This document shows, one piece after another, positions 1 to 8,372 of a DNA stretch of 64,000 bases. The notes under the pieces were generated by a model. That model was not told the origin of the DNA. It worked only from the letters and a program-made list of their open reading frames with translations, and did no database searches. The translations under genes and the position numbers were made by a program. Numbering within the stretch: position 1 is the first letter of the stretch; every line of letters starts with the position of its first letter. Origin of the DNA: Mesorhizobium sp. C432A (GTDB lineage Bacteria; Pseudomonadota; Alphaproteobacteria; Rhizobiales; Rhizobiaceae); NCBI RefSeq assembly GCF_030323145.1, contig NZ_CP100470.1:3761001-3825000 (forward strand). The letters run 5' to 3'.

Positions 1-1329
1 ACGCTGATCGTCACCGTCGATTGCGGCACCAACAGCGCTGTCTCCATTGATGCCGCCAAGGCCGCAGGCGCCGATGTGGTGGTGCTCGACCACCATCAGG
101 TCGGCGGCCCGCTGCCGGAGGCGACCGCGGTCGTCAATCCCAATCGCGAGGACGACCTTTCCGGGCAAGGCCATCTGTGCGCCGCCGGTGTCGTCTTCCT
201 CACTCTGGTGCAGACGGCGAGGGTCCTGCGCAGCCGATTGCCCGACGCAGCGCCACCGGACCTGTTGTCGTTGCTCGACTTGGCGGCGCTGGCCACGGTT
301 TGCGATGTGGTGCCGCTCATCGGCGTGAACCGCGCTTTCGTCGTCAAGGGACTACAGATGGCGCGGCAGCAGAAGAATGAGGGGCTCGCCGCACTTGCGC
401 GGGTGTCCCGCATCGGCGAGCCGATAAGCACCTTTCATCTCGCCTATCTGATTGGGCCGCGCATCAATGCCGGCGGCCGCATCGGCGATGCAGCACTTGG
501 CAGCCGGCTGCTCGCCACCGACGATCCGGTTGAGGCCGGGACCATTGCCGAGACACTCGACCGGCTCAACCAGGAACGCCAGCAGATGGAGCTGGAGATG
601 CTGGCAGCGGCGCGCGCCGAGGCTGACGCCGAACTTGCCGGCGGCAACGGGCCGGCCATCATCGTCACCGCCAGCACCAATTGGCATCCCGGCATTGTCG
701 GCTTGATCGCCTCGCGGCTGAAGGACCATGCGCGGCGGCCGGCCTTCGCCATCGCCTTCAACGCCAATGGCATCGGCACCGGCTCTGGCCGTTCGGTGTC
801 GGGCTTCGATCTCGGACGGCTGGTGCGCGCAGCCGCCGATGCCGGGCTGATCGTCAAGGGCGGCGGCCACGGCATGGCCGCCGGCATCACGGTGGAACGC
901 GCCAAGCTCGGCGAACTCCGTGCTTTCTTCGAGGAGCGCGCGGCGACCGAAGTGTTCCGGCTGCAGGACGAAGAAAGTCTGGCCGTCGACGGCGCGCTCG
1001 CCGCCGAGGGCGCGACGATTGCTTTGCTCGATGCATTGGAAAAGGCTGGGCCTTTCGGCGCCGGCCATGTCGCGCCGGTGTTCGCGCTGCCGCGCCATCG
1101 GCTGGCCGACGCGCGGGCCGTCGGCACCAACCACATCCGGGCTGATCTGCAGTCGGAAAGCGGCGGCCGCATCCAGGGCATCGCCTTTCGATCCGTCGAT
1201 ACCACGCTGGGCGAATTCCTGTTCAAGAACAGGGGCAACACGATCCATGTAGCCGGCTCGCTGTCGGGGAATTATTGGAACGGCAACCGCACGGTGCAGT
1301 TCCGCATCACCGATGCAGCCAAAGCCTGA
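1..1329 (+). CDS. recJ: Single-stranded-DNA-specific exonuclease RecJ (5' end outside window)
   Basis: RecJ is a 5'-3' single-strand DNA exonuclease of recombinational and mismatch repair. The frame is open from base 1, so the N-terminus lies upstream; about 442 of the usual 570-600 residues are present. The DHH phosphoesterase motif is at codons 30-32 (bases 88-96). The DHHA1 Gly-Gly-Gly-His segment that completes the active site is near base 860, and the C-terminal OB-like region runs to the stop. It is convergent with the patatin gene, 15 bases away. Family assignment is firm; the start cannot be seen. Confidence 0.95.
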   Translation, partial: TLIVTVDCGTNSAVSIDAAKAAGADVVVLDHHQVGGPLPEATAVVNPNREDDLSGQGHLCAAGVVFLTLVQTARVLRSRLPDAAPPDLLSLLDLAALATVCDVVPLIGVNRAFVVKGLQMARQQKNEGLAALARVSRIGEPISTFHLAYLIGPRINAGGRIGDAALGSRLLATDDPVEAGTIAETLDRLNQERQQMELEMLAAARAEADAELAGGNGPAIIVTASTNWHPGIVGLIASRLKDHARRPAFAIAFNANGIGTGSGRSVSGFDLGRLVRAAADAGLIVKGGGHGMAAGITVERAKLGELRAFFEERAATEVFRLQDEESLAVDGALAAEGATIALLDALEKAGPFGAGHVAPVFALPRHRLADARAVGTNHIRADLQSESGGRIQGIAFRSVDTTLGEFLFKNRGNTIHVAGSLSGNYWNGNRTVQFRITDAAKA

Positions 1330-1344
1330 CATTGCCGAATTGGT

Positions 1345-2319
1345 TTAAGCGAGAACCGTCTGCAGCCGCTTCAACTCGCTGATCTGCGCCATCGTCGCCT
1401 GGTAACCGACGCTGATCGCCTCATCCGCGCGGTGGAATTCGGTCAAGCCGATATGGCTGAGTTTCGGTTGGAGCGACATGTCGGGCGGATCGCCCGCCAG
1501 CCTTGCGCGTGAAATCCGGTCCTGGATGATGTTGAAGGCTTCGACCATGACGCCGGTGATGCCGAGACGGCTCTGGTGCGGCTGGTGGTCGGGGCTGGCC
1601 TGGCCTGGCCGGGGCGCGTCCTTCTCGATGAGCAGTTCGCCGGCGCTGTGCTTGATGACGGCGGCGCGGCCGAACAGATCGTAGTGAAGGTTGACCGCGA
1701 CGACCAGCGGCTGCTCGTAGGCGCGGCAGACCGAAACCGGAACCGGGTTGACCAGCGCGCCGTCGACCAGAATGCGGCCGTTGCAATTCACCGGTTCGAA
1801 CACGCCGGGCAGCGCATAGGAAGCCCGCATCGCGGTGATCAGCGAACCGCTGGACAGCCAGATCTCATGGCCGGTGCGAATTTCGGCGCCAACGGCGACG
1901 AAGGGTTTCGTCAGATCCTCGAAGCGGATGCCTGCCATGTGCTCGCGCAGCCTGACGTCCAGTTTCATGCCGCCGAACAGGCCGCTGCCGCGCAGATTGA
2001 GATCGAGCAGGCCGAAGATGCGCCGCTTGGTCAGGCTGCGGGCGAACTCCTCGAGTTCGTCCAGCTTGCCGGCGAGATAGCAGCCGCCAACCAGCGCGCC
2101 GATCGAGGTGCCGGCGATCATCGAGACTTCGATGCCGGCTTCGTCGAGCGCGCGCAGCACGCCAATGTGCGCCCAGCCGCGTGCGCAGCCGCCGCCCAGC
2201 GCGAGCGAAATGCCTGTCTTGCCCGCGGGTTGCGGGTCAGGCACGCCGCCGGACGATGAGGGGCCATTGGCCTCCCGCACGTCCGGTCTGCTACGCAATG
2301 ACGCCCACTCGAGCATCAT
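1345..2319 (-). CDS. Patatin-like phospholipase family protein
   Basis: A 324-residue RssA/NTE-type patatin hydrolase, predicted to cleave acyl esters of phospholipids with a Ser-Asp dyad. Visible are the glycine-rich oxyanion loop (LGGGCARG, residues 41-48), the nucleophile elbow GTSIG with Ser72, and the catalytic Asp in DGA (Asp186). There is no signal peptide, so it is probably cytoplasmic or membrane-associated. It is the third gene of a same-strand set folE-hisI-patatin, 81 bases after hisI. The true substrate cannot be read from sequence. Confidence 0.9.
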   Translation of the reverse strand: MMLEWASLRSRPDVREANGPSSSGGVPDPQPAGKTGISLALGGGCARGWAHIGVLRALDEAGIEVSMIAGTSIGALVGGCYLAGKLDELEEFARSLTKRRIFGLLDLNLRGSGLFGGMKLDVRLREHMAGIRFEDLTKPFVAVGAEIRTGHEIWLSSGSLITAMRASYALPGVFEPVNCNGRILVDGALVNPVPVSVCRAYEQPLVVAVNLHYDLFGRAAVIKHSAGELLIEKDAPRPGQASPDHQPHQSRLGITGVMVEAFNIIQDRISRARLAGDPPDMSLQPKLSHIGLTEFHRADEAISVGYQATMAQISELKRLQTVLA

Positions 2320-2400
2320 GATCTCCCTTGTCCCGCGTCCGTTCTACAGGAAGGACGTTTGAGAATAGTGAATATGAGTGGTTTGCGACTGTTGAATGGT

Positions 2401-2859
2401 TCACGCGGGCTTCCGATACGTTTTTTCCGCATCGAACAGCGGCGTGCTGCCATCGTCGGCAAGCGTTGCCTTGCCGCCGATTAGCCCCACCGTCCGATAA
2501 AAACATGAACGCCGGCCGGTGTGACAAGTTGCGTCGTGGCCCAACACTTTGACGCGCAACCATATGGCGTCCTGGTCACAATCCGTGAGCATCTCGACGA
2601 CGGTCTGAAAATTGCCTGATGTTTCGCCCTTCTTCCACAGCGTGCTGCGCGAGCGCGACCAGTAGTGCGCGATGCCGGTTTCGAGCGTCAGCGCCAGCGC
2701 CTCGGCATTCATATGCGCGACCATCAGCAGCATACCGTCAGCGGCGTCGGTGACGACGACGGTGACCAGCCCGGCGCCATCGAAGCGCGGGGAAAACACC
2801 GCGCCTTCTTCGAGAGCCTTCTTGTCCGATGGAGCCTTGGGAAATGTTAGTGCCGACAT
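2401..2859 (-). CDS. hisI: Phosphoribosyl-AMP cyclohydrolase HisI
   Basis: HisI opens the purine ring of phosphoribosyl-AMP, the third step of histidine synthesis. The 152-residue product is the monofunctional form without a fused HisE domain. The Asp-rich metal site DCDQD (residues 93-97) and the Cys112/Cys119 pair (CHTGRRSC) with Cys94 match the Mg and Zn ligands of the family. The frame stays open far upstream, but the ATG at 2859 begins the family-typical N-terminus; the upstream stretch overlaps folE in another frame. folE ends 35 bases upstream, so the two are probably cotranscribed. Confidence 0.95.
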   Translation of the reverse strand: MSALTFPKAPSDKKALEEGAVFSPRFDGAGLVTVVVTDAADGMLLMVAHMNAEALALTLETGIAHYWSRSRSTLWKKGETSGNFQTVVEMLTDCDQDAIWLRVKVLGHDATCHTGRRSCFYRTVGLIGGKATLADDGSTPLFDAEKTYRKPA

Positions 2860-2894
2860 CGCCGGTCCTTGATCTAGCGATGCCGGCGAGGGGC

Positions 2895-3530
2895 TTACGC
2901 CCCGAGGCCGCGCACCATGGTGATGAAACGGACCTGTTCCTCGGGCGTGTCCTTGAACACGCCGGTGAAGGTCGAGGTCAGCGTGGTGGAGCCCTGCTTG
3001 CGGATGCCGCGCATGGCCATGCACATATGCTCGGCCTCGATCATGACGGCGACACCGCGCGGATTGAGCACGTCCTGGATGACGCCGGCGATCTGTGCGG
3101 TCATGGCCTCCTGGGTCTGCAGGCGATGGGCGAAGATATCGACCACACGGGCAATCTTGGAAAGGCCGACGACCTTGCCGTCCGGGAGGTAGCCGACATG
3201 CGCCTTGCCGATGATCGGCACCATGTGGTGCTCGCAATGCGAGTGGAACTGGATGTCCCTGACGATGACGAGATCGTCATAGCCGGCGACTTCCTCGAAG
3301 GTGCGGCCGAGCTCTTCGGCCGGGCACATGTCATAGCCGTTGAACATTTCGAGAAAGGCCTTGGTGACGCGCTTGGGCGTGTCGATCAGGCCCTCGCGGT
3401 CCGGATTGTCGCCGGTCCAGCGCAACAGCGTGCGCACGGCGGCCTCGACCTCGGCTTCGCTCGGCCTGTCGGTGACCGGCTTGTCCAGATAGTCGGAAGG
3501 GGGCATGATTTTCTTGATGACGGCATCCAT
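2895..3530 (-). CDS. folE: GTP cyclohydrolase I (FolE)
   Basis: FolE converts GTP to dihydroneopterin triphosphate, the first step of folate synthesis. The 211-residue product has the type IA zinc ligands Cys99 and His102 (in HSHCEHH, residues 96-102) and Cys170 (AEHMC). The ATG at 3530 is chosen because the product then begins like other FolE proteins; the frame extends to 3728 with no family similarity. It is divergent from the IscU-like gene across about 240 bases, so a two-way promoter region lies at 3531-3771. Confidence 0.95.
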   Translation of the reverse strand: MDAVIKKIMPPSDYLDKPVTDRPSEAEVEAAVRTLLRWTGDNPDREGLIDTPKRVTKAFLEMFNGYDMCPAEELGRTFEEVAGYDDLVIVRDIQFHSHCEHHMVPIIGKAHVGYLPDGKVVGLSKIARVVDIFAHRLQTQEAMTAQIAGVIQDVLNPRGVAVMIEAEHMCMAMRGIRKQGSTTLTSTFTGVFKDTPEEQVRFITMVRGLGA

Positions 3531-3771
3531 AAAGGCGTCTCCCGTAGTTCCTCTCTCAGGAGGAACGAGTTGAACGGACCACGACCTTTCGGGTGCTGAA
3601 AACTCGCCCGGTTTCCAGCCCGCAAGCGGCGTGAACGAAATGGGCAAGGACGGCGGCTTTGCGTTGCCTTGTCGATACCCGACTGCCAGCATTATATATG
3701 GTCGTGCGCAGCGAATGAAAGACGCCACAGCGGCAATCGCTGTTCGCTTGGCGGCGACGGATTGGAAAAAT

Positions 3772-4218
3772 ATGATTGACGACGTCTACAATGCGAAAAT
3801 TCTGGGTTTTGCCGGAAACATCGCCCGCATAGGCCGGCTCGATCATCCGGATGCGAGTGCCAAGGCTCATTCCAAATTGTGCGGCTCGACGGTAACCGTC
3901 GACCTCAAGATGGACAATGGCGTCGTCACCGATTTCGCGCATGACGTGAAGGCCTGCGCCCTCGGCCAAGCCTCGTCCTCGATCATGGCTCAACATGTCA
4001 TCGGCGCCAGCGCCGACGAATTGCGGGCGGTGCGCGACACCATGCTGAAGATGCTCAAGGAAAATGGCGCGCCGCCGCAAGGCCGCTTTGCCGATCTGAG
4101 ATATCTGGAGCCGGTGCGCGACTACAAGGCGCGCCATGCCTCGACCATGCTGACCTTCGATGCGGTCGTCGATGCCATCGGTCAGATCGAGAAGAAACGC
4201 GCAGAAGAAGCAGCGTGA
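3772..4218 (+). CDS. IscU/NifU-like iron-sulfur scaffold protein
   Basis: A 148-residue member of the IscU/SufU scaffold fold. Two of the three cluster cysteines of IscU are recognisable, Cys37 (SKLCGST) and Cys62 (KACALG). The third is absent: the equivalent C-terminal segment reads KARHAS, with His122 followed by Ala. It may therefore be a rhizobial scaffold variant or accessory protein rather than the main scaffold; the suf operon lies 31 kb away. The ATG at 3772 starts at the family N-terminus (DDVYN), and the open frame to 3631 upstream shows no similarity. No strong ribosome site is visible. Confidence 0.8.
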   Translation: MIDDVYNAKILGFAGNIARIGRLDHPDASAKAHSKLCGSTVTVDLKMDNGVVTDFAHDVKACALGQASSSIMAQHVIGASADELRAVRDTMLKMLKENGAPPQGRFADLRYLEPVRDYKARHASTMLTFDAVVDAIGQIEKKRAEEAA

Positions 4219-4258
4219 CATAGCGCGGGCTTCGCGCAGGACATGACGGAGGAAGTGT

Positions 4259-4651
4259 TTGCATTGGTTGATGGTGGCTTCGGGCCTTGTGGTTTCGCTG
4301 GTCACGAGTGGCTATGCTGCCGGCGCAGAAAACGCCTCGCAGCAGAAGGCTGCCGCCTACCTCGCTGACAAGCTGGCTGGCTGCTGGATTATCCCCGTCG
4401 GCGACGAACTTGTGGCCACACGCGTCAAAATCAGCTTTAACCGGGATGGTTCGCTGGCGGCGCCGCCGAAGGTACTCAATCTTGCAACAGAACCACAGGG
4501 CAAGAAGTTCGATGACAGCGCAGTTCGGGCGATTACCCGTTGTGCGCCCTTCATTGGCCTTGCCATTTATGCCGATAGCTACCAGGCTTGGCGCGAGACG
4601 ACGGTCAATTTCGACGGCCGAGTGATGTCATCCGGCGCGCAGCAGAAATAG
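4259..4651 (+). CDS. Small exported protein with TolA/TonB-C-like pattern
   Basis: A 130-residue protein with a hydrophobic N-terminus ending near the AGA at 21-23, suggesting export. The mature part carries the pattern AGCW-x2-P, a short beta-type stretch with FNRDGSL, then AVRAITRC. This resembles the C-terminal domain of TolA/TonB-type proteins; Cys42 and Cys95 could form a disulfide. TTG at 4259 is the best start: GGAGGA at 4248-4253 is 5 bases upstream. An ATG at 4271 is the alternative. It lies 40 bases after the IscU-like gene on the same strand. Function is unknown; a similar protein is at 60307. Confidence 0.65.
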   Translation: MHWLMVASGLVVSLVTSGYAAGAENASQQKAAAYLADKLAGCWIIPVGDELVATRVKISFNRDGSLAAPPKVLNLATEPQGKKFDDSAVRAITRCAPFIGLAIYADSYQAWRETTVNFDGRVMSSGAQQK

Positions 4652-4678
4652 AACCGAGGGCTTAAGAAGCACGACGGC

Positions 4679-5596
4679 TTAGGTCTGCTGTTCCTGCGCC
4701 CGTCTGCTTTCGGCAAATTCGCTTCTCACCCAGTTGGCAAAGGCCTTGGCCGGTTCGGGCAAATCCTTCAAACTCCTGGCCACCAGCCAGTAGGCGCCGG
4801 ATGCGACGTCGATGTCGAACGGCTTGATCAGCGCGCCGGACGCAATCTCCTCGCCGATCTGCAAGAGGTCGCCCAGCGCCACGCCGTGGCCGAGCAGGGC
4901 CGCCTGCTTCGACAGCGACACATCCGCCAGCATAGGGCCGCGCGCCGGAATGGCGTCGGCGGCGACGCCAGCGGCCTCGAACCAGCGCGCCCAGCCCTGA
5001 CGATTTTCCTCGTGCAACAGCGTGTAGCGGGCAAGGTCGAGCGGCTTTTCGAGGGCAGGGCCCGATCCCAGCAAGGCCGGCGACAGGACCGGTGAATCGA
5101 CGGTCGAGGCTAGCCATTCGGCCTCGCTGCGCGGCCATGAGGTGGCGCGCGCGCTGAAGCGCAAGGCGAGTTCGGGCTGATCGCTGCGGAACTCGATCGG
5201 CCTTGGGTCGACTTCGAGGGAAACGTCGATATCGGGCCGCAACTGGCTGAAGCGGTTGAGCCGCGGCAACAGCCATACCGAGGCCAGCGACGGCTCGACG
5301 CTGACGCGGACCACCGACTGCGCCGGAACAGCCACCAGGTCCGAAAGCAGCCTGTCGATGTCATCGAAACTCCTGACCAGCTGATCGAGCAGGCGCTGGC
5401 CGGCCTCGGTCAACTCGACGCGGCGGTGATGACGGTGGAACAAGGGCTGGTGCAGGAACTGCTCGAGTTCGCGGATCTGCCGACTGATGGCGGCCTGCGA
5501 GACGAACAGCTCCTCGGCGGCCCGGCTAAAGCTCAATTGCCGGCCGGCTGCCTCGAAACTTCGCAACGCCGTCAGGGGCAACCGTCCGCGCTTCAT
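4679..5596 (-). CDS. LysR-family transcriptional regulator (GcvA-like)
   Basis: A 305-residue LysR-type regulator. The winged helix-turn-helix is within residues 6-65 (FSRAAEELFVSQAAISRQIR), followed by the linker helix and a periplasmic-binding-protein-like effector domain. The opening PLTALRSFEAAGRQLSFSRAA is typical of the GcvA/AmpR branch. AmpR-type members control beta-lactamases, and an OXA-type gene lies 0.9 kb away, but regulation of it is only a guess. A 15-bp palindrome with T-N11-A spacing sits 5 bases upstream of the start, next to a divergent small gene, so autoregulation and divergent control are likely. Confidence 0.92.
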   Translation of the reverse strand: MKRGRLPLTALRSFEAAGRQLSFSRAAEELFVSQAAISRQIRELEQFLHQPLFHRHHRRVELTEAGQRLLDQLVRSFDDIDRLLSDLVAVPAQSVVRVSVEPSLASVWLLPRLNRFSQLRPDIDVSLEVDPRPIEFRSDQPELALRFSARATSWPRSEAEWLASTVDSPVLSPALLGSGPALEKPLDLARYTLLHEENRQGWARWFEAAGVAADAIPARGPMLADVSLSKQAALLGHGVALGDLLQIGEEIASGALIKPFDIDVASGAYWLVARSLKDLPEPAKAFANWVRSEFAESRRAQEQQT

Positions 5597-5601
5597 TTCG
5601 C

Positions 5602-5616
5602 ATAACCCGAAGTTAT
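5602..5616. promoter_or_regulatory. LysR-type operator palindrome
   Basis: ATAAC-CCGAA-GTTAT is a perfect 5+5 inverted repeat containing the T-N11-A signature of LysR-family binding sites. It starts 6 bases upstream of the LysR gene's start codon and 75 bases before the divergent 52-codon gene. It is a likely binding site for that regulator. Confidence 0.6.
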
Positions 5617-5690
5617 CCGAACCGGAAATTATACTCGTTTGAAGGCGAAGGCCAGCGGGCGTCTAATCCGCTCTTGGAGGAGACACGGAC

Positions 5691-5849
5691 ATGATCCAGT
5701 TTCTGGAAATCTTTGGCGATGTGATGCGGATCGCGACGTTTCAATGGCGTGGCGACAGGCAGCATCATGTGCAGCGCACCGAGCAAAGGCCGGCCACCCG
5801 CTGGGCGGCTCCAGCGGAGCGGCATCCCTTTCGCCGCTCGCGACCCTGA
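5691..5849 (+). CDS. Small hypothetical protein divergent from the LysR gene
   Basis: A 52-codon frame whose ATG follows a strong ribosome site, GGAGGAG at 5676-5682, with 8-base spacing. The product starts MIQFLEIFGDVMRI, a short amphipathic or hydrophobic helix, followed by a basic tail rich in Arg and His. It has no Cys pair, and I recognise no family. The LysR-type palindrome at 5602-5616 is placed to control it. Because it is short, routine annotation could miss it. The ribosome site and position argue for a real gene; coding statistics or homologues are not available here. Confidence 0.5.
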   Translation: MIQFLEIFGDVMRIATFQWRGDRQHHVQRTEQRPATRWAAPAERHPFRRSRP

Positions 5850-5972
5850 AGCCGACAAAGAGGCGAGTGAGTGAAGAGGATTGCGTTTGCCGGCCGAAGC
5901 TCACATCTATCGGTTTGGAAACGCAAGCTGACCCGGAAGCCGGTTTCGGGTCGCGTTCGGAAAGAGACTGCG

Positions 5973-6341
5973 GTGGGCGACCAGCATCGGCATGTGCATG
6001 CCGCCGGACGGACCCGGCGCGGGCGCAACTGGCCCGGTCCCTGGCGCAAAACACCCGGCCGCATTTTCGGCACGTCGCTGGTGCGCCTCTATCAACTGAC
6101 GCTGTCCGGATTTGTCGGCAATTCCTGCCGGCATCTGCCGACCTGTTCCGAATACGCGCATGAGGCGATTGCCCGCCATGGGTTTTGGGCCGGCGGCTGG
6201 ATGGGGCTGTTCCGGGTGCTGCGCTGCGGGCCGTTCGGAACGCACGGCATCGACCGCGTGCCGGAGGTGCTCGATCAGCGCTATGTCTGGTTCATGCCTT
6301 GGCGTTATTGGCAGATCGGCAGGAAGCGCGGCGAGGCCTGA
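5973..6341 (+). CDS. yidD: Membrane protein insertion efficiency factor YidD
   Basis: YidD is a small membrane-associated protein that assists YidC-dependent insertion of inner-membrane proteins. The signature CRHLPTCSEYAHEAI is intact, followed by the GGWMGLFRVLRC segment. The frame is open from 5871, but the upstream part is unrelated to the family. GTG at 5973 gives 122 residues with GGAAAGAGA just upstream; GTG at 5994 is the alternative. The Arg/Gly-rich N-terminal extension is longer than in E. coli. It lies between the small LysR-linked gene and the beta-lactamase gene. Confidence 0.88.
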   Translation: MGDQHRHVHAAGRTRRGRNWPGPWRKTPGRIFGTSLVRLYQLTLSGFVGNSCRHLPTCSEYAHEAIARHGFWAGGWMGLFRVLRCGPFGTHGIDRVPEVLDQRYVWFMPWRYWQIGRKRGEA

Positions 6342-6499
6342 CGGCGGACGCGCTGGGTCCCTGATATAGATCGCCAGGGCGGCATTTCTTTACGATCCGG
6401 TAGGGTTAACAACGGCCTGCACAAAGACTGCGCATTTGAGTCAAAATCGAGCCAAGACACTTCGCTAAGCGCCTCCTGTTCATTCCCAGGAGAGCCCAC

Positions 6500-7315
6500 A
6501 TGCGTCGGATCGAAACCCATCCCTTCATCATTGCCGCGGTCCTCTTCCTGCTGGCCTGGTTTCTGGGATTTCCGATGCGGGCGCAATCGGCGCCGCTTGG
6601 CGATGTCGCCTGTACGCTTATCCAGGACGCGGCGAGCGGCGAGACGCTCTACCAGAATGGCGTCTGCGACCAACGCGTCAGCCCGGCATCGACCTTCAAG
6701 GTGCCGCTGGCACTGATCGGCTACGACAGCGGAATCCTGAGCGATGCGCATACGCCGACCTGGGACTACAAGCCTGAATTCAGGGCCGTGAGCCGCGACC
6801 ACAAAGCCGTCGACCCGACGATCTGGGAGCGCGACTCGATCGTATGGTATTCGCGCGAGATCGTGCGCCGGCTCGGCGCAAAAAGCTTTGCCGGCTACGT
6901 CTCGAAATTCGGCTACGGCAACATGGATGTCTCGGGCGATGCCGACAAGGAAAACGGGCTCACGCAATCCTGGATAAATTCCTCGCTTGAGATATCGCCG
7001 GTCGAACAGACAGCCTTCCTGCGCCAGCTGCTCGCCGGCAAGATGCCGGTTTCTGCCAAGGCGCATGAGATGACCCGAGCCATCCTGCCGACTTTCCAGG
7101 CCGGCGGCTGGACGGTGCGGGGCAAGACCGGCAGCACCAGGCTGGGAAACAGCAAGGACAAGCGCGCGCTGGGCTGGTTCGTCGGCTGGGCCGAAAAGGG
7201 CGGCCGCCGGATCGTCTTCGCCCGGCTGGTCGTCGACACCAAGCCGATCGACATGCCGAAAGGCCCGGCGACACGCGCGGCGTTACTGAGGGAGTTGCCG
7301 CAACTGGTGAAGTGA
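6500..7315 (+). CDS. Class D (OXA-type) beta-lactamase
   Basis: A serine beta-lactamase expected to hydrolyse penicillin-type rings in the periplasm. The 271-residue precursor has a signal peptide (hydrophobic residues 10-24, likely cleavage after Ala28-Ala31). Class D motifs are complete: Ser64-Thr-Phe-Lys67 (nucleophile and the lysine normally carboxylated), SIV at 113-115, Tyr-Gly-Asn at 139-141, Trp158, and Lys-Thr-Gly at 209-211. AGGAGA lies upstream of the ATG. There is no mobile element beside it, so it appears to be a resident chromosomal enzyme. Its spectrum and expression cannot be judged from sequence. Confidence 0.93.
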   Translation: MRRIETHPFIIAAVLFLLAWFLGFPMRAQSAPLGDVACTLIQDAASGETLYQNGVCDQRVSPASTFKVPLALIGYDSGILSDAHTPTWDYKPEFRAVSRDHKAVDPTIWERDSIVWYSREIVRRLGAKSFAGYVSKFGYGNMDVSGDADKENGLTQSWINSSLEISPVEQTAFLRQLLAGKMPVSAKAHEMTRAILPTFQAGGWTVRGKTGSTRLGNSKDKRALGWFVGWAEKGGRRIVFARLVVDTKPIDMPKGPATRAALLRELPQLVK

Positions 7316-7328
7316 ACTTGCTTTAGCT

Positions 7329-8165
7329 TCAAGTGCTCCGGCGGGCACGAAGGATGTGGCCGCCGGAATTCCTTGTCTCCGCCTTTGGCGCCCTGGAGAA
7401 GCGGGCAGCGATGTCGCTGCTTTCCAGATCTTCGATCTCATCGAAGCCGAGCTCGCGCAGCGATTGCGCCAGTGCCGCGGGCACGAAGAAGCTGATCCAG
7501 GGCTCTCCGGCAGCGGCGACGCGCGCCGCATGGAAAGAGAGGGCAGCCTGTCCAGCCGCATCGCGGTTCTCGGCCGGCTCGCTATAGTCGAAGACGACCT
7601 CCGAACCGGGCATGCCGGCAATCCAGGACAGGGTGCTGAAGATTGCGTCCTGGCTCAGATACGGAACGACACCCAGCCAGATGAAGAAACTGGGCTCGGT
7701 CTGCCGCAAACCGGCCGATGCCAGTTCATCCGCGGGGCGCTGGCGCTCGAAGTTGACCGGCACGAACATGGTGGCCCGCGGTTCAGCAAGACCAGCATCG
7801 GCGATGCATTTCCGTTTCCAGGCCTGTGTCGCCGGGTGATCGACTTCGAACACCGCGACATCAGGGTACGGATTGCGCAGCGAGAAAGTGTCGAGGCCGG
7901 CGCCGAGCACCACCACTTGCCGGACGCCCCGGCGCACCGCCGCAGCCAGCCAGTCCTCGGCGAGGCGGGCGCGCGCTGCCACGAACAGGCGCATGCGCCG
8001 GCTGCGCTCACCTTCCTGCTCGAGCTCCTGCACCGTCGGTGCGGCATCGCCCAGTATCGCACTCGCATATGGGTCGCGAAACAGCGCCGCCTGCTGCGAG
8101 AACTGGTGGAGGGCCCGCATGCGCGCGACGCCCAAGGCGGTTCGGCTGGGTTTTGCGTCTTCCAT
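7329..8165 (-). CDS. Class I SAM-dependent methyltransferase (leucine carboxyl methyltransferase-like)
   Basis: A 278-residue protein of the PPM/LCMT-like SAM methyltransferase family. It has the family opening [15 protein letters not shown], the SAM-binding motif [14 protein letters not shown] and an acidic strand end VFEVDHP. Relatives methylate carboxylates of small molecules or proteins; the substrate here is unknown. ATG at 8165 is chosen because similarity begins there; an in-frame start at 8219 adds 18 unremarkable residues. It is convergent with the beta-lactamase gene, 13 bases apart. Confidence 0.85.
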   Translation of the reverse strand: MEDAKPSRTALGVARMRALHQFSQQAALFRDPYASAILGDAAPTVQELEQEGERSRRMRLFVAARARLAEDWLAAAVRRGVRQVVVLGAGLDTFSLRNPYPDVAVFEVDHPATQAWKRKCIADAGLAEPRATMFVPVNFERQRPADELASAGLRQTEPSFFIWLGVVPYLSQDAIFSTLSWIAGMPGSEVVFDYSEPAENRDAAGQAALSFHAARVAAAGEPWISFFVPAALAQSLRELGFDEIEDLESSDIAARFSRAPKAETRNSGGHILRARRST

Positions 8166-8372
8166 GCCGGGGATTCCAACCTCGTGTCGGGGAAATTCGC
8201 AAGCCTGTGCGACTGGCATGCGACATCTGTCGCGCCATTTCCTGACAGCTGCGCCAACGAGGGCTCTTTACCTGATGCCGCGTGGCCTCTAAAACCCGCC
8301 CGCTGCCGGATGCCTCCGGCTTCACACCACGACCACCCGCGCTCGTTTGCGGGACTGGATAGGAGATACCCG

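Noticed and set aside
7356..8372. Long N-terminal extension of ThrRS in an open frame
   Set aside because: It is antisense to the methyltransferase gene, and the ThrRS N-terminus and ribosome site are at 8373.
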